Assembly (NCBI GenBank): GCA_021818105.1
Contig: JAKAFB010000008.1
Coordinates: 18,706-82,705 of the forward strand
Length of the DNA: 64,000 nucleotides
Origin: Acidobacteriota bacterium
Lineage (GTDB): Bacteria; Acidobacteriota; Terriglobia; Terriglobales; Acidobacteriaceae
Direction of reading: 5' to 3'
The notes under the pieces: generated by a model
The model's database searches: none
What the model saw: only the letters and a program-made list of their open reading frames with translations
What the model was told of the DNA's origin: nothing
Shown: piece by piece, positions 18,801 through 31,682 of the stretch
How the letters are laid out: each line of letters opens with the position of its first letter
Numbering within the stretch: the first letter of the stretch is position 1
Made by a program: the position numbers and the translations under genes

Positions 18801-19425
18801 CCTCGGCGCAGGCTTCAAAATCGCCGCACTCGACCTCGAGCTGCGTGGTGCTGGTAACATGCTCGGCGGCGAGCAAAGCGGACACATTGAGGCCGTCGGC
18901 TTTGAGCTCTATACATCTATGCTCGAACAGGCCGTCAAGGAGATGAAGGGCGAAGCCGCCGAAGAACGCCCCTCCGTGCAACTCAATCTCGGCATCGCCC
19001 TGCGCATCGACGAGAGTTATGTGTCCGAAGAAAACCAGCGCCTGCACCTCTACAAGCGCATTGCCGGAGCTGCAGACGAAAAGGCTCTTGCCGATTTGCG
19101 CGCGGAGATGGAAGACCGCTACGGCCCGCTTCCAGACGCCACCGTCTACCTGCTTGAGGCCGCTGCGCTTCGCCATGAGTGCGAGCGCATCGGCATCTCC
19201 CAAATTGACCGCAAACGTGCAGAATTGCTGATTCGCTTCACTGAGAACGCAAAAATCGATCCGCAGAACCTGATGCGTCTCGTTGCACGTAACGCCAAGC
19301 GCGGCGCGCAGTTCACGCCGCAGGGTGTGCTCAAGTATCCTTTGGCTGCCACGCGGCCCGACGAGGTCCTGCTTGAGATTCGTGATCTGCTGGCCATCCT
19401 GTCACCCGCACCTGTCCCTGCTTAG
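15874..19425 (+). CDS. mfd: Transcription-repair coupling factor
   Basis: A 1183-residue SF2 translocase that removes stalled RNA polymerase and recruits UvrA. Domain order is complete: a UvrB-like N-terminal module (residues about 30-340), a CarD-like RNA-polymerase interaction domain near 505-575 ([15 protein letters not shown]), motor domains with Walker [10 protein letters not shown] near 667 and the Walker B box DEEQRFG near 767, then a TRG motif region and the C-terminal TRCF domain from about 1020. The length is close to the usual 1150 residues. It is preceded by a divergent gap of about 220 bp. The following DUF885 gene starts 31 bp downstream and could be cotranscribed. Confidence 0.97.
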   Translation: MILPFVREIFAELEHSSAFERVRRHLSLGTGRRRVSGLTATARSLYLPFMARAANHPVIVVVADNKAAEALEPTLRAGCELTGAIDPARVVRLPAHDVLPFENLSPHPDVQEQRAAALWKLATGAVSILIAPAEALALRLFDRDYYANLAVTVKRGEEMDVEVLTAHLASVGYTHMDLVEMPGQFTRRGGILDVYSPEADRPVRIEFFGDEIDTIRKFDPETQRSQSGLDEALLLPLTETPVTESLLAAVNARLSRQRIQSEDESAVAQAVAAGGVSVFPGWEFFSAVAGAEIHLLKLLAKCVLFVEEPAMVRNQIDRWWNKVEQRHERSGIGSLIRPEDIYLRPEILQGLLETHPGLDLDQLGAVDVLDVDHTLGEIAFSSRPTLRFHGSIPALTEQLRSLMAADQHIVLAVPTQGDVERMATVFREYQIPYRLGSRFNHPGGETMLEEASYLATDPSVPVIVRTQLAAGVTFPEANLIVFGANDLSDEADIAARPVPRKSKTAAFISDFRDLTVGDYVVHVEHGIAQYQGLKEIAQDGLSVEFMILEFAEQAKLYVPLTRLDLIQKYRSTDAGPAPVLNKLGSQQWTKTKARVRKAMQDMAAELLKLYAARHTAHGTAFSPDNEFQREFEDAFDYRETDDQIAAITAIKADMESTTPMDRLLCGDVGYGKTEVAMRAAFKAVQDGKQVAMLAPTTVLAFQHFETFKRRFAQFPIHIEMISRFRTAKEQSQIVERVETGKVDIVIGTHRLLSKDIKFQDLGLLIIDEEQRFGVRHKERLKQLRKEIDVLSMSATPIPRTLHMSLVGLRDLSVIETPPKDRMAIQTVVARFDEKLVRSAIELELERGGQVYFVHNRVESIYEIAARIQELVPAARVIVGHGQMSEGELEKVMLAFMHHEYDVLVATTIIENGLDIPLANTIIINRADRHGLSELYQLRGRVGRSNRRAYAYLLIPGEQELSEIARRRLAALKEFSDLGAGFKIAALDLELRGAGNMLGGEQSGHIEAVGFELYTSMLEQAVKEMKGEAAEERPSVQLNLGIALRIDESYVSEENQRLHLYKRIAGAADEKALADLRAEMEDRYGPLPDATVYLLEAAALRHECERIGISQIDRKRAELLIRFTENAKIDPQNLMRLVARNAKRGAQFTPQGVLKYPLAATRPDEVLLEIRDLLAILSPAPVPA

Positions 19426-19456
19426 TTGATACGTTCGTTTTTTTGAGAGAGGCTTT

Positions 19457-21211
19457 GTGAAAAGATTTGCCGCTTTGTTTGCCCTGGGAGCCTGTATGAC
19501 CACAACCCTCGCCGCCCGATCGCAGTCGAGCAACTGGGAACAGCAGTTCAAGACCGTCTCTGACGCGTATCTGGACGGCGTGTACTTCCGCTATCAGCCT
19601 ACGCAGGGCACCTCCGCGGGCTATCACCAGTACGACACGCAGCTTGAGGACTTCTCGCAGCAGAGCATCGACGCAGAGATCGCATCACTCCAGAGCTTCG
19701 AGCAGCGCGTCTCCGCTATACCTGCCGCAGAGCTTGATCTGACAACGCGTGGTGATCGCGACATTGTGCTCGGCAGTATTCGTTCGCGCCTGCTCACGCT
19801 TCAGACCATCCGCCTGTGGCAAAAGGATCCGGACATCTACCCGAGCACCGCAGCCAATGCCGCCTTCACCATCATGGAGCGCAAGTTCGCCTCGCACGAT
19901 GATCGTCTCCGCTCGCTCATCGCGCGTGAGAAACTGATGCCCGCGCTCTTTGCCGCCGCACGCGCCAACCTCGCTAATCCTCCGCGCATCTTTACGGAGA
20001 TTGCCATCGAGCAGTTGCCCGGAACCATCAGTTTCTTCCAGCGTGATGTGCCCCGGGCCTTCTCAGACGCCAAGGATCCCGCGCTCAAGTCCGAATTCGC
20101 ACAGACCAACGCGCGTGTAGTGGCTGAACTCAACGAATATCTGAGCTGGCTCAACAGCGACCTCCTTCCTCGCTCCAACGGCGACTTCCGCATCGGAGCC
20201 GCTGTCTTTGCAAAGAAGCTCCAGTACGACGAGATGGTCGATCTTCCGCTCGACAAGCTGCTCGAAATCGGCAGAGCCGATCTGCGCCGTAACCAGCAGC
20301 ACTTTAACCAGCTTGCAAAGGAACTCGAGCCCAGCAAAGATCCGCGCGCCGTCCTCGAAGAACTCGGTGCAGATCACCCAGCGCCCGGCCAGTTGCTTGA
20401 TGCCTTCCGCGCCACCTTCAACAGCCTTGATGCCTTCATCCGCTCGCATCACATCGTCACGATTCCTTCTGATGTCCGCCCCATCGTGCAAGAGACGCCG
20501 CCTTTCATGCGTGCCACCACCTTTGCCTCCATGGACACTCCCGGCCCCTACGAGAAGAACGCCACTGAGGCCTACTTCAACGTCACGCTGCCTGACCCCT
20601 CCATGACACCTGCGCAGGTCGAGAGCTACATGCACGCGTTTAACGCAGGCACGGTCATCTCCACCGCAGTGCATGAGGCTTATCCAGGCCACTACGTCCA
20701 GTTCCTCTGGGTGCCGCAGGCGCCCAGCCGCGTGCGCAAGCTGCTCGGCGCAAATACCAATGCGGAGGGCTGGGCCCACTATTGCGAACAAATGATGCTC
20801 GACGAGGGCTACGGCCAGCCCGGCGTCGGCGCAAAAAGCGAACGCGAATCCAAATTCCTTCGCCTCGGCCAATTGCAGGACGCTCTCCTGCGCGATGCGC
20901 GCTTCATCGTCGGCATTCAGATGCACACAGGCAGCATGTCCTTCGATCAGGCCGTCGATTTCTTCCAGCGGGAGGGCTACCAATCCAGAGAGAGCGCTCT
21001 CGTTGAAACCAAGCGTGGCGCAGGCGACCCCACATACCTCTACTACACGCTCGGCAAGCTTGAAATTCTCAAGCTCCGCGCAGACCTTGAAAAGAAGCAG
21101 GGTGCAGCCTTCTCACTCGAGGAATTTCACAACAACTTTCTGCGTCAGGGCTTTCCACCCATTAAGATTGTCCGGGAAGCGTTGTTAGGCGATGATTCGC
21201 CCGCGCTCTAA
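19457..21211 (+). CDS. Exported DUF885 family protein
   Basis: A 584-residue protein starting at GTG with GAGAGAGG upstream. It has a signal peptide (RFAALFALGACMTTTLAARSQ) and then the long helical DUF885 domain. The diagnostic motif HEAYPGHYVQF near residue 410 resembles a zinc-peptidase HExxPGH site, and NAEGWAHYCEQM follows; these are the conserved blocks by which the family is recognised. The activity is not established, though many family members are annotated as peptidases. It adds to the exported peptidase-like proteins in this window. Confidence 0.85.
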   Translation: MKRFAALFALGACMTTTLAARSQSSNWEQQFKTVSDAYLDGVYFRYQPTQGTSAGYHQYDTQLEDFSQQSIDAEIASLQSFEQRVSAIPAAELDLTTRGDRDIVLGSIRSRLLTLQTIRLWQKDPDIYPSTAANAAFTIMERKFASHDDRLRSLIAREKLMPALFAAARANLANPPRIFTEIAIEQLPGTISFFQRDVPRAFSDAKDPALKSEFAQTNARVVAELNEYLSWLNSDLLPRSNGDFRIGAAVFAKKLQYDEMVDLPLDKLLEIGRADLRRNQQHFNQLAKELEPSKDPRAVLEELGADHPAPGQLLDAFRATFNSLDAFIRSHHIVTIPSDVRPIVQETPPFMRATTFASMDTPGPYEKNATEAYFNVTLPDPSMTPAQVESYMHAFNAGTVISTAVHEAYPGHYVQFLWVPQAPSRVRKLLGANTNAEGWAHYCEQMMLDEGYGQPGVGAKSERESKFLRLGQLQDALLRDARFIVGIQMHTGSMSFDQAVDFFQREGYQSRESALVETKRGAGDPTYLYYTLGKLEILKLRADLEKKQGAAFSLEEFHNNFLRQGFPPIKIVREALLGDDSPAL

Positions 21212-21334
21212 ACAGCCCGGGTCATCCTCGCCGTTCTGCCGGTCCTGCGTCACTTGCGTTAGCATGTCTGCTTTGGTGTGAAGGAAGACAAGCTGCATTC
21301 CTTTTGCAGCAATCCCTGCAGTCACGGAGATGAA

Positions 21335-22210
21335 ATGAACGCACAGGTACGAAAGGCAGTCTTCCCCGCCGGCGGTCTGGGCACGCGGTTTCTCCCGGCT
21401 ACCAAAGTCATCCCCAAGGAAATGCTAGCGCTGGTCGACAAGCCCATCATCCAATACGGCGTGGAAGAGGCCATCGCCTCCGGCATCGAGCAAATCATCA
21501 TCATCACCGGCCGCGGCAAAGGCGCCATGGAGGACCACTTCGACCACAGCTTCGAGCTGGATGCCACGCTCGAGCGCCGCGGCAAGAGCGAGTTGCTCGC
21601 CGTCTCCCGCAGCGTGGCCACCATGGCCAGCATCAGCTACGTGCGCCAGAAGGAGCCGCTCGGCCTGGGCCATGCCGTGCTCTGCGCCAAAGAACTCGTC
21701 GGCGACGAGCCCTTCGCAGTCATCCTGCCCGACGATGTCATCGACGCCGAGGTTCCGTGCCTCAAGCAGATGATCGATGTCTTCGACGAGCGCGGCGGCT
21801 CCGTGCTCGCCACGCAGACCGTCGAAGGGCCCGCCATCTCTGCCTATGGCGTGCTCGCCGGCAGCCCCGATCCCACCAATGAACGAATCTACAACTGCAC
21901 TGGCATGGTGGAAAAGCCAAGGTTTGAAGACGCGCCATCGAAACAAGCCATCATCGGCCGCTATGTTCTTACTCCGCGCATCTTCGAATTGCTGGAGCAG
22001 ACCACGCCCGGCGCCGGTGGAGAAATCCAGCTCACTGACGGCATCCGCGCCCTGCTCAAGGAAGAGAAGGTCTTCGGCTACACCTTTGAAGGCAAGCGCT
22101 TCGATGCCGGTGACAAGTTCGGCATGCTGCAGGCCACCGTTGAGTTCGCGCTCAAGCGTCCTGACCTCGGCCCGCAGTTTCGCGAATACCTGAAAGGCCT
22201 ACAACTTTAG
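21335..22210 (+). CDS. galU: UTP--glucose-1-phosphate uridylyltransferase
   Basis: A 291-residue nucleotidyltransferase that makes UDP-glucose for polysaccharides and glycolipids. The nucleotide-binding signature GGLGTRFLPATKVIPKEM and the downstream LALVDKPIIQYGVEEA are exact family hallmarks, with VILPDDVID for the metal-binding Asp and GAGGEIQLTDGI near the C-terminus. An ATG preceded by GGAGATGAA is chosen; the reading frame stays open to 21278 but the earlier start lacks a ribosome site. Its stop codon overlaps the convergent thioredoxin-fold gene by four bases. Confidence 0.95.
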   Translation: MNAQVRKAVFPAGGLGTRFLPATKVIPKEMLALVDKPIIQYGVEEAIASGIEQIIIITGRGKGAMEDHFDHSFELDATLERRGKSELLAVSRSVATMASISYVRQKEPLGLGHAVLCAKELVGDEPFAVILPDDVIDAEVPCLKQMIDVFDERGGSVLATQTVEGPAISAYGVLAGSPDPTNERIYNCTGMVEKPRFEDAPSKQAIIGRYVLTPRIFELLEQTTPGAGGEIQLTDGIRALLKEEKVFGYTFEGKRFDAGDKFGMLQATVEFALKRPDLGPQFREYLKGLQL

Positions 22211-22770
22211 CGCTTCGGCTTCCACTTGATGTTGCAGCCAATCGAGGGCAGTTGCTCGTCGAGTGGTGGTTTGCCCGCCAATACCGCATCGATCGCGGCG
22301 CGCAAGTCTTCACCGGTAACGGGAATTCCGTTCCCGGGCCTGCTGCGATCAAACTGCCCGCGATACACGAGCTTCAAGTCCGCATCGAACAGGTAGATAT
22401 CCGGTGTGCAGGCAGCCTTGTAGGCGCGCGCCACATCCTGCGCCTCGTCGTAGAGGTACGGAAAGCGAAAGCCCAGCGTCTCCGCCTGCCTCTTCAATCC
22501 CTCCGGGCTATCGTCCGGATAGGTCTCCGCGTCATTGCTGCTGATGGCCACCATGCCCACCGGCTTGTCTGCGTAGTCCGCGCCCAGCTTGGCCAGCGCC
22601 TTCTCAATGTGTTTCACATACGGGCAATGCGTACAGATGAACAGCACCAGCAGCGCCTTCTTTCCGCGAAAATCTTCGCGCTTCACGGTCTTGCCCGTCA
22701 CCACATCCGGCAGCGCAAAATCAGGCGCCGTCGTGCCCAGTTCCAGCATGGTGGATTCAGTAAGTGCCAT
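22207..22770 (-). CDS. Thioredoxin-fold redoxin (AhpC/TSA-like)
   Basis: A 187-residue cytoplasmic protein with the redoxin layout: APDFALPDVVTGKTV at the N-terminus, then FICTHCPYVKHIEKAL containing a CxxC pair near residue 48, and a cis-Pro region ACTPDIYLFD near 120. The CTHCPY site and the following helix are typical of the 'thioredoxin family protein' group found next to diverse genes; the reductant and substrate are unknown. GGAGC repeats precede the ATG. It begins 37 bp after ruvB on the same strand and is probably cotranscribed with it. Its stop overlaps that of galU. Confidence 0.85.
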   Translation of the reverse strand: MALTESTMLELGTTAPDFALPDVVTGKTVKREDFRGKKALLVLFICTHCPYVKHIEKALAKLGADYADKPVGMVAISSNDAETYPDDSPEGLKRQAETLGFRFPYLYDEAQDVARAYKAACTPDIYLFDADLKLVYRGQFDRSRPGNGIPVTGEDLRAAIDAVLAGKPPLDEQLPSIGCNIKWKPKR

Positions 22771-22807
22771 TGCTCCAGCTCCTAACTCCGGTAGCCGCGT
22801 CGCCTTT

Positions 22808-23845
22808 TCAGAACAGCCCAGCCTGCCGTCCCGGCATCGCCAGCCCAAAGTGCTCATACGCCAGCCGTGTCGCCATGCGCCCGCGCGGCGTGCGGTCCAA
22901 AAAACCGATCTGTATCAGGAAGGGCTCATACACCTCTTCCAGCGCGTCCTCTTCCTCGGCCAGCGTCGCTGCCAGCGTGCCCAGTCCCACTGGCCCGCCG
23001 TCGTATTTCTGAATAATCGTCAGCAGCAGCCGCCGGTCAATCTCATCAAACCCGTGCGCATCCACTTCCAGCATGGTCAGCGCCGCATTGGCCGTGGGCC
23101 GGTCAATTGTCCCTGTACCGCGCACCTGCGCATAGTCGCGCACTCGCCGAAGCAGCCGGTTTGCAATGCGTGGTGTCCCGCGCGAGCGCAGCGCAATCTC
23201 TGCTGCGCCGTCCGGATCAATCGGCACCTGCAGCACCTCTGCCGAGCGCTCCACAATCACTCGCAGCTCGTCCTCGGTATAAAACTCCAGCCGCAGCAGG
23301 ATGCCAAACCGCGAGCGCAGTGGTGAACTCAGCAGCCCTGGCCGTGTCGTCGCGCCCACAAACGTGAACGGCCTGATGTCCATCACGTGCGTCCGCGCCG
23401 AAGGCCCCTGCCCGATGATGATGTCCAGCTTGTAGTCTTCAAGCGCCGTGTAGAGCTTCTCCTCCAGCACAGGCTGCATGCGATGGATCTCGTCCAGAAA
23501 GAGCACCTGCCGCTCACGCAGGTTGGTCAGGATAGCCGTCAGGTCGCCCTGGATCTGCAGCGCCGGACCCGACGTCTGCTGAAAGCCTACATCCAGCTCG
23601 TTGGCGATAATTGTGGCCAGGGTCGTCTTGCCCAGACCGGGCGGCCCAAACAGCAGCACATGGTCCAGCGCCTCGCCGCGCGACTTTGCGGCCTCCAGCG
23701 CAATCGCCAGTTGCTCCTTCGCCTTCGACTGGCCAATGAACTCGCCCAGCCTCCGCGGGCGCAGTTTCAGTTCAAAGCTCTGCTCTTCGTCCGCGCGCGA
23801 GGCGCTGACCAGCCGTTCCGGTGAGTTGTCTCGCGCAATCGCCAT
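22808..23845 (-). CDS. ruvB: Holliday junction branch migration ATPase RuvB
   Basis: A 345-residue AAA+ motor that drives branch migration with RuvA. Walker [10 protein letters not shown], Walker B LFLDEIHR, sensor [18 protein letters not shown] and the C-terminal winged helix ending in [13 protein letters not shown] are all present. The order of family motifs and the total length are normal. ruvA and ruvC are not next to it. The ATG has no Shine-Dalgarno; TACACT lies nine bases upstream, suggesting leaderless translation. Confidence 0.97.
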   Translation of the reverse strand: MAIARDNSPERLVSASRADEEQSFELKLRPRRLGEFIGQSKAKEQLAIALEAAKSRGEALDHVLLFGPPGLGKTTLATIIANELDVGFQQTSGPALQIQGDLTAILTNLRERQVLFLDEIHRMQPVLEEKLYTALEDYKLDIIIGQGPSARTHVMDIRPFTFVGATTRPGLLSSPLRSRFGILLRLEFYTEDELRVIVERSAEVLQVPIDPDGAAEIALRSRGTPRIANRLLRRVRDYAQVRGTGTIDRPTANAALTMLEVDAHGFDEIDRRLLLTIIQKYDGGPVGLGTLAATLAEEEDALEEVYEPFLIQIGFLDRTPRGRMATRLAYEHFGLAMPGRQAGLF

Positions 23846-23854
23846 GCTGTGGGA

Positions 23855-23860
23855 AGTGTA
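23855..23860 (-). promoter_or_regulatory. -10 hexamer TACACT adjoining ruvB start
   Basis: TACACT on the minus strand ends nine bases before the ruvB ATG. A start 7-9 bases downstream gives a leader of 0-2 nt. Confidence 0.45.
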
Positions 23861-23951
23861 GCGGTTGCCGCCGCCCTGGGCAAAGGGGTTGGTTGTGCTC
23901 TGCCACCGCCGAATCCTGCCATTTAGACTGGTTGAGGCCCCATTCTTCGTG

Positions 23952-25160
23952 ATGACCCACAGGTTAGCCTTTCTCTGCCGCTTTCACTTCCACAAGCCCC
24001 AGCGCATTGCCGCTGTGTTGCTGCTGCTTTTCCTGGCGCAGGGCCTGTGGCTCACAAGCCGCCAAACGCTCTCTGACCGCGATTACCAGTACGCACGCTG
24101 CGGCCGCGAAATGTGGGAGAAGCCCTCGCCGCTCGCCGGCTACTTCACCTCCTGCGGCAACATTCATGATGGCGTACTCGCCTACCGCTTCGCCGGTCTG
24201 CCCCTCACGCTCAATATCCTCGCCGAGCGCGGCCTTGACCACTTCCGCAAGCCCGAGGACCGCGTCGTCCAGACCGCAGGCGTCGTCAGCACCTGGGAGA
24301 TGCGCCACCAACTCGCCCACATCCTGCTGTTGCTGCGCCTCCCATTTCTTCTTGCCGGATGCATTCTCGGTGGTGGCATCTGGTGGGTCACGCGCCGCCT
24401 CTACGGCAACCTCGGCGGATACACCGCTCTCGCCCTCTACTGCTTCTCGCCCGCCATCCTCAAGGCCTGCATCTCGCCCAATCCAGAGGTGCTCGCCGCA
24501 CTCGGCGTCTACGGCGCTGTCTACACGTGCATCGGTGTTGCCCATGCTATGCAGGGTCCGCGCCGTCGCTGGCGCCCCCGCATCGTACTTCTCACCGTTG
24601 CTCTCGGCGTTGCCGCTGCGTCGCACATTGCCGCTCTGCCCGTCGCTGCTGTCCTCGGTCTCATCCTCATGCTCTGGGTCGCCGAGGGTCGCCGCAGCCA
24701 GGTGTTGCCTATCGTCCTGCTCGCGTCCGGCGGAGCGCTCATCATCGTCTTTGCCTGTTACGCGTTCTCACCGGATGCTTTCAGCTACGTCTTTCGCTCC
24801 TCCGCGGGCTTTCTTTGGTTCTCACTGGACCCCGTCCGCCGTTTCTTTTCCACGCTCAGCAACGCCGGCATCACCATCGCCGCAGCCTCGGCCCTGCTGC
24901 TCTACTTCGGTCTGCCCCGCTCGCGCTACTTCGGCAACACTGCGCCGCTCTTCTGCACCGTCATGCTCCTGCCGCTCTTCATGGCAGGCACTCCCGGCTC
25001 CCCGTGGCTTTGGGCTTTGCCCTTTCTGCTCACCTTCATTGGAGGCGTCTTCGCGGACGCTTTTGAGAGCCCCCGCGGCCGTCTGGCTTTCATGGCCGCT
25101 GGTGCCCTCCTTGCCTTGCAGGTCATCGTTTGCCTGGTGAGTTTGCCGCGGATCCTCTAA
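23952..25160 (+). CDS. Polytopic membrane protein, glycosyltransferase-39-like topology, function unknown
   Basis: A 402-residue protein with roughly nine hydrophobic segments. The first helix ([15 protein letters not shown]) is followed by a polar external loop with several Cys ([20 protein letters not shown]) and then by membrane helices throughout. The N-terminal loop followed by [10 protein letters not shown] and a run of helices recalls ArnT/PMT-type glycosyltransferases, but the diagnostic DE motif at the first loop is not seen, so the assignment is weak. The ATG overlaps a GTG three bases earlier and neither has a good ribosome site. It is divergent from ruvB and upstream of gyrA. Confidence 0.7.
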   Translation: MTHRLAFLCRFHFHKPQRIAAVLLLLFLAQGLWLTSRQTLSDRDYQYARCGREMWEKPSPLAGYFTSCGNIHDGVLAYRFAGLPLTLNILAERGLDHFRKPEDRVVQTAGVVSTWEMRHQLAHILLLLRLPFLLAGCILGGGIWWVTRRLYGNLGGYTALALYCFSPAILKACISPNPEVLAALGVYGAVYTCIGVAHAMQGPRRRWRPRIVLLTVALGVAAASHIAALPVAAVLGLILMLWVAEGRRSQVLPIVLLASGGALIIVFACYAFSPDAFSYVFRSSAGFLWFSLDPVRRFFSTLSNAGITIAAASALLLYFGLPRSRYFGNTAPLFCTVMLLPLFMAGTPGSPWLWALPFLLTFIGGVFADAFESPRGRLAFMAAGALLALQVIVCLVSLPRIL

Positions 25161-25420
25161 ATTCCACAAAGCAAGCCACATAGCAACTCCCTTCCGCGGC
25201 AGCCGGCGCCCGTTGCCCAGCCGCCGCGTTCCCCACCATCCGTCCCAGATTTGCCGCCCGGCTCGCCGCCCCATAAATTCCTGCAAAATAAGAACTTATT
25301 TACATATTTCCACCTTGCTCCGGCCCGCCCGCAGCGCGTAAAATAAAGGGGTAGCCCGCGGAGTCCGGTCCTGCTTCTTACCGGCCCAATGCTGCTCCGC
25401 CTCCGCGGCCCAAAACCTCT

Positions 25421-28237
<2,817 letters not shown>

Positions 28238-28261
28238 GCCGCAGCTTCTCGCTTCAAAAAT

Positions 28262-28290
28262 TGAGGGCCTCCCCGCGCGGGACGCCCTCA
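28262..28290 (-). terminator. Terminator for the GT39-like gene
   Basis: TGAGGGC/GCCCTCA arms with an inner TCCC/GGGA pairing. On the minus strand the hairpin is followed by AATTTTTG, so it ends the minus-strand transcript; it may also help stop gyrA. Confidence 0.72.
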
Positions 28291-28307
28291 TCGCTTGTCG
28301 GGCACCT

Positions 28308-30290
28308 TTACTGCTTGCTGAGCTTCTTCTCCAGCTCCTGAACCTGTTGCTGCCGCTCATCGGGCTCAAGTTTTTGTGCCAGATCCAGCGCCGTCATCCA
28401 TGCCGTGCGTGCCTCGTCCTTCTGGCCCATCGCCGCCGCCACGTTGCCCAGCGCCGCCTGGCTGCTCAGGTCCTGTGGATCAATCGCGACTGCCTCGCGC
28501 ACCAGCGCCAGCGCTTCGGGAGCCTTGCCGTTGCCCAGCAGCTGATAGGCATTCTGTATCCGGCTCTGCGTTGCCGCCTGCTTCACCTCAAAGGTGCCGC
28601 GATACACCATCACCCCGTAGTCAATCATCGCGTCCGGTTTTAGTTGCAGGAAGCTCCTATACGGATTATGTCGTTCGCTCGACCACTCGCAGCCGCTCAG
28701 GTCCCCGGCGCTGATGAATACGTCGCCGCTGATCTTTGCGGGAATCACATCCGCGCCGCCCAGCCAGAAGGTATCTATGTTGGGCAGATGCTTGCACTGA
28801 ATGCCATACACTGTCGGGTCAATCTCCGGATACGCAAAGTATGCAAACCAGCACTCGCTACCCGGATGCGCATCCCGCCACGCCTTTACCTGGTAGAGTT
28901 GCTGGCCCCAGTCCACATTCGCATCGCTCAGCAGGTTGTGCGCATTGGCTGGCCCGCCCCACACTTCGTTCGCATACGCCATGTAATTGGGAAACACCAT
29001 CAGTGCTGAAACAATATGCGCCAACACAAGCCCGGCGCTCGCCCACGCCCAGTTCCTGCTTTCTTTGGCCAGAACCGCAAGTCCTCCTGCCGCAAAAATA
29101 AACAGAAACACATACACCGGCAATATGTGCCGCGCGCCGATGTTCATCCCCGCCGCAATGGCCACAGCCAGATAAAACAGCGCGGGCACCAGCGTATACG
29201 CCAGCTCGCGCGCTTTGCCTGTGCGCCGCGTGATGAAGGCATACACTGCCACCGCCACCAGCGCCAGCAGCCCCAGCGTTGTTTTGATCAGCATGACCGC
29301 CGGAAAATACCACCACACCCCGTGCACATGGATCTTGCCGAAGATGAACGTGGGGTAGAACTGTGCCATGCGCTTCACGTCAACCAGTCCAATTAGGTAC
29401 GACTCCGGCAGCAGGCGCAGATGCGCAATCAGCATCACTGCGCTGGCATTGAAGCTGCTCAGCGGCTTCACGTAGTCGGCAACCGTGGTGCTCAGCGCCA
29501 GTCCCGCCGGCCGCGCCGCGTAGCGGAAGCCGTAGAAAGCCCACAGCACCACCACGCCCACCACCACAATCGCCGCGAACGCGCCGCCCAGCCGCACCGC
29601 AATCTTGCCGCGTGTGCCTTTTTCCGCGCACGCTATCTCCCAGCCAATCAGCAGCACCAGCATCGGCGCCAGCAGGATGCCCGAGTGCTTGGTGGCCAGC
29701 AGCAGTCCCGCCACCACGCCCGCAATCAGCAGCCGCTGCAGCGACGGCTGCTTCACGTAGCGATAGAAGGCATAAATGCTGGCCAGAAAAAACATTGACA
29801 CGCCCACATCCGTCGTCACCAGCGCCGAGTGCGCCAGCACATTTGGATCGAAGGTCACCAGCACCATCGCCACAAGTCCAGCCATTGTGCCAAACCACTC
29901 CCGTGCTGCAAAGAACACCACCAGTGACAGCGCCACAGCCAACAGTCCGGCCATCAGCCGCATCTCAAACACCAGGTGTTGGCTCGCGCCATCATTGCGC
30001 GCCAGCCAGTCGCGCCCATTCAGGTAGGCTTCGATCTTGAAGTCGCGGTCCTGCGCCGGCGGAATCCACAGGTCGCGGCCCAGCAGCGGCACGGTCGCCA
30101 GCAGCTTCACCAGCGGCGGATGCTCCGGGTTCAGCCCGTAGTCGCCGCTGTGCCACATCATGTATCCGGCAAACATGTGGTTACCCTCATCGAAGGTCAG
30201 CGACTCCCGATGGACCACCAGAACCACTTGCACAATCTGCACGGCAAGCAGCACAAGAATCGCCGCCCATACCCATCGTCTGTCTTTCAT
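28308..30290 (-). CDS. GT39-like membrane glycosyltransferase with TPR tail
   Basis: A 660-residue polytopic protein. The first loop after helix 1 carries LTFDEGNHMFAGY, matching the acidic DE motif of ArnT/PMT-type (GT39) enzymes that use polyprenyl-phosphate sugars, and NPEHPPLVKLLA is another family block. About 11-12 helices run to residue 430. A soluble domain follows (WGQQLYQVKAWRDAHP ... YFAYPEIDP), and the last 100 residues hold TPR-like repeats (NAYQLLGNGKAPEALALVREAVAIDPQ split over two helical pairs). It may glycosylate an envelope lipid or protein. The ATG with GGAG at six bases is chosen; an earlier ATG seven codons upstream lacks one. Confidence 0.82.
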   Translation of the reverse strand: MKDRRWVWAAILVLLAVQIVQVVLVVHRESLTFDEGNHMFAGYMMWHSGDYGLNPEHPPLVKLLATVPLLGRDLWIPPAQDRDFKIEAYLNGRDWLARNDGASQHLVFEMRLMAGLLAVALSLVVFFAAREWFGTMAGLVAMVLVTFDPNVLAHSALVTTDVGVSMFFLASIYAFYRYVKQPSLQRLLIAGVVAGLLLATKHSGILLAPMLVLLIGWEIACAEKGTRGKIAVRLGGAFAAIVVVGVVVLWAFYGFRYAARPAGLALSTTVADYVKPLSSFNASAVMLIAHLRLLPESYLIGLVDVKRMAQFYPTFIFGKIHVHGVWWYFPAVMLIKTTLGLLALVAVAVYAFITRRTGKARELAYTLVPALFYLAVAIAAGMNIGARHILPVYVFLFIFAAGGLAVLAKESRNWAWASAGLVLAHIVSALMVFPNYMAYANEVWGGPANAHNLLSDANVDWGQQLYQVKAWRDAHPGSECWFAYFAYPEIDPTVYGIQCKHLPNIDTFWLGGADVIPAKISGDVFISAGDLSGCEWSSERHNPYRSFLQLKPDAMIDYGVMVYRGTFEVKQAATQSRIQNAYQLLGNGKAPEALALVREAVAIDPQDLSSQAALGNVAAAMGQKDEARTAWMTALDLAQKLEPDERQQQVQELEKKLSKQ

Positions 30291-30443
30291 ACGCACTCCA
30301 TCCCGGCCCACGATTGGATTCGACGCAAATTGTATAAGCTAAAACGATTCACTTGGCAACGCGGAAGTGCCCAGGCGTATTATCAGACACATGCGTACCC
30401 GCACAGGCACTCGCCCGGCGGCGCCTTCTGGACTACACTGACC

Positions 30444-31517
30444 ATGCTCTTGATTCTCCGCACGCTCCCAATGCTGCGGACCGCATTTCTATCCGTTCTG
30501 ATGCTCGCGCTGCTGGCGGTTTCCGCCGGTGCGGCAGCCACGCACAAGTCGCGCACGCACAAGACCGCTGCGACTGCGCATGCCGTGCACTCTAAGGCGC
30601 GCAGCACCGCTGTGCGTGCGGCAAAGCGCCACACCCGCAAAACGCGCCGCTCTGCCGCGCGCCGCAGGGTACAGTCCCACCACGCGCACGCCATCCACGC
30701 AACCTACACGCGCATGCGGCGTCATCCTGCGCCCATGACCGAAGCAGAGAACGATTCGCCTGCTCCAGACGCCGCTGCATCTGCTCAGCCAGCGACCGAC
30801 ACATCGCCTGAGGACAGCCCTGCCCAGGCCCCCGCTCCCGCATCCCTGCGCGTCACCCGCATCGTTCCCGTCGCCCCCCTGCGCGGCTCGGCGGAGTCCC
30901 TCGCGCGCCAAAACCTGCGCACCGACCAGGACCATCTTGAGCGCATCTTGAACTCGCAGGACCTCGACGACCGCATTGCCCGTGGCATGCTCGTGCCCGT
31001 GCCCACCTCATCCGCGCTCAGTGTCAATCAGAATCTTCCCCAGGACCGCCGCTACTGCCGTCCCTGGACCGCTAGCTTCCTCCACGACCTCGCCCGCGCT
31101 CACCAGCAGCTCTTCCACACCCCACTGGAGGTCAGCTCTGCGGTTCGCACGGTGGACTACCAGAAGCGCCTCATCGGCATGAACGGCAACGCCGCCGCGG
31201 CTGAAGGCGATGTCGTCAGCCCCCATGTCACCGGCGCCACCATCGACATTGCCAAGCACGGCATGAGCGCCCGCGAAATCTACTGGATGCGCGGCCGCCT
31301 GCTCGCCCTGCAAAACGAAGGCAAGCTCGACGTTGAGGAAGAGTTCCAGCAGGCCTGCTTCCACATCACCGTCTACAAGAGCTATGCGCCCGAACCACCT
31401 GCGCACTCGCCGCATACGCCGCCGCGCCGCCGTGCGGCCACTCCGCCTCCGGCCCGCGACAACGATGGTGCGGACAGCGAGCCCGCTCCCTCGGGAGTCG
31501 CCTCACGAGGACGCTGA
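30444..31517 (+). CDS. Exported DUF5715 protein, M15-peptidase-like fold
   Basis: A 357-residue protein with a signal peptide (LSVLMLALLAVSAGAAA), a very basic His/Arg/Lys-rich segment (residues about 30-95) and then a globular domain. Near residue 235 are SSAVRTVDYQ, SPHVTGATIDIA and, 60 residues later, CFHITVY: the S-x-H-x-x-G-x-x-x-D ... H pattern of VanY/MepA-like zinc peptidases. DUF5715 is a family I associate with acidobacteria. A peptidoglycan role is an inference. The tail is Pro/Arg-rich. The ATG at 30444 lies four bases after TACACT; ATG 30471 is an alternative and neither has a Shine-Dalgarno. Confidence 0.75.
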   Translation: MLLILRTLPMLRTAFLSVLMLALLAVSAGAAATHKSRTHKTAATAHAVHSKARSTAVRAAKRHTRKTRRSAARRRVQSHHAHAIHATYTRMRRHPAPMTEAENDSPAPDAAASAQPATDTSPEDSPAQAPAPASLRVTRIVPVAPLRGSAESLARQNLRTDQDHLERILNSQDLDDRIARGMLVPVPTSSALSVNQNLPQDRRYCRPWTASFLHDLARAHQQLFHTPLEVSSAVRTVDYQKRLIGMNGNAAAAEGDVVSPHVTGATIDIAKHGMSAREIYWMRGRLLALQNEGKLDVEEEFQQACFHITVYKSYAPEPPAHSPHTPPRRRAATPPPARDNDGADSEPAPSGVASRGR

Positions 31518-31555
31518 AAAATGAGCCGTCATCCCGCGGCCCTCTCATCGATTCA

Positions 31556-31586
31556 TTGCGCTTAGCCTGCCCATTCGCGATACAAT
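31556..31586 (+). promoter_or_regulatory. Predicted promoter of the YIP1 gene
   Basis: TTGCGC (31556-31561), a 19-bp spacer and TACAAT (31581-31586) precede the YIP1 gene; the leader would be about 90 nt. Confidence 0.4.
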
Positions 31587-31682
31587 CGCCGCCGAAAGCA
31601 TTTCCTCCACGCGCAGCGTCTGTCCGCCTCAGCGTGAGAGATCTACTCCAGCATGCAAACCGGCTTTCAGGAAGGCGAAGCG

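Noticed and set aside
22808-23845. Plus-strand frames of up to 245 codons overlapping ruvB
   Set aside because: Antisense shadows; ruvB motifs are complete on the minus strand.
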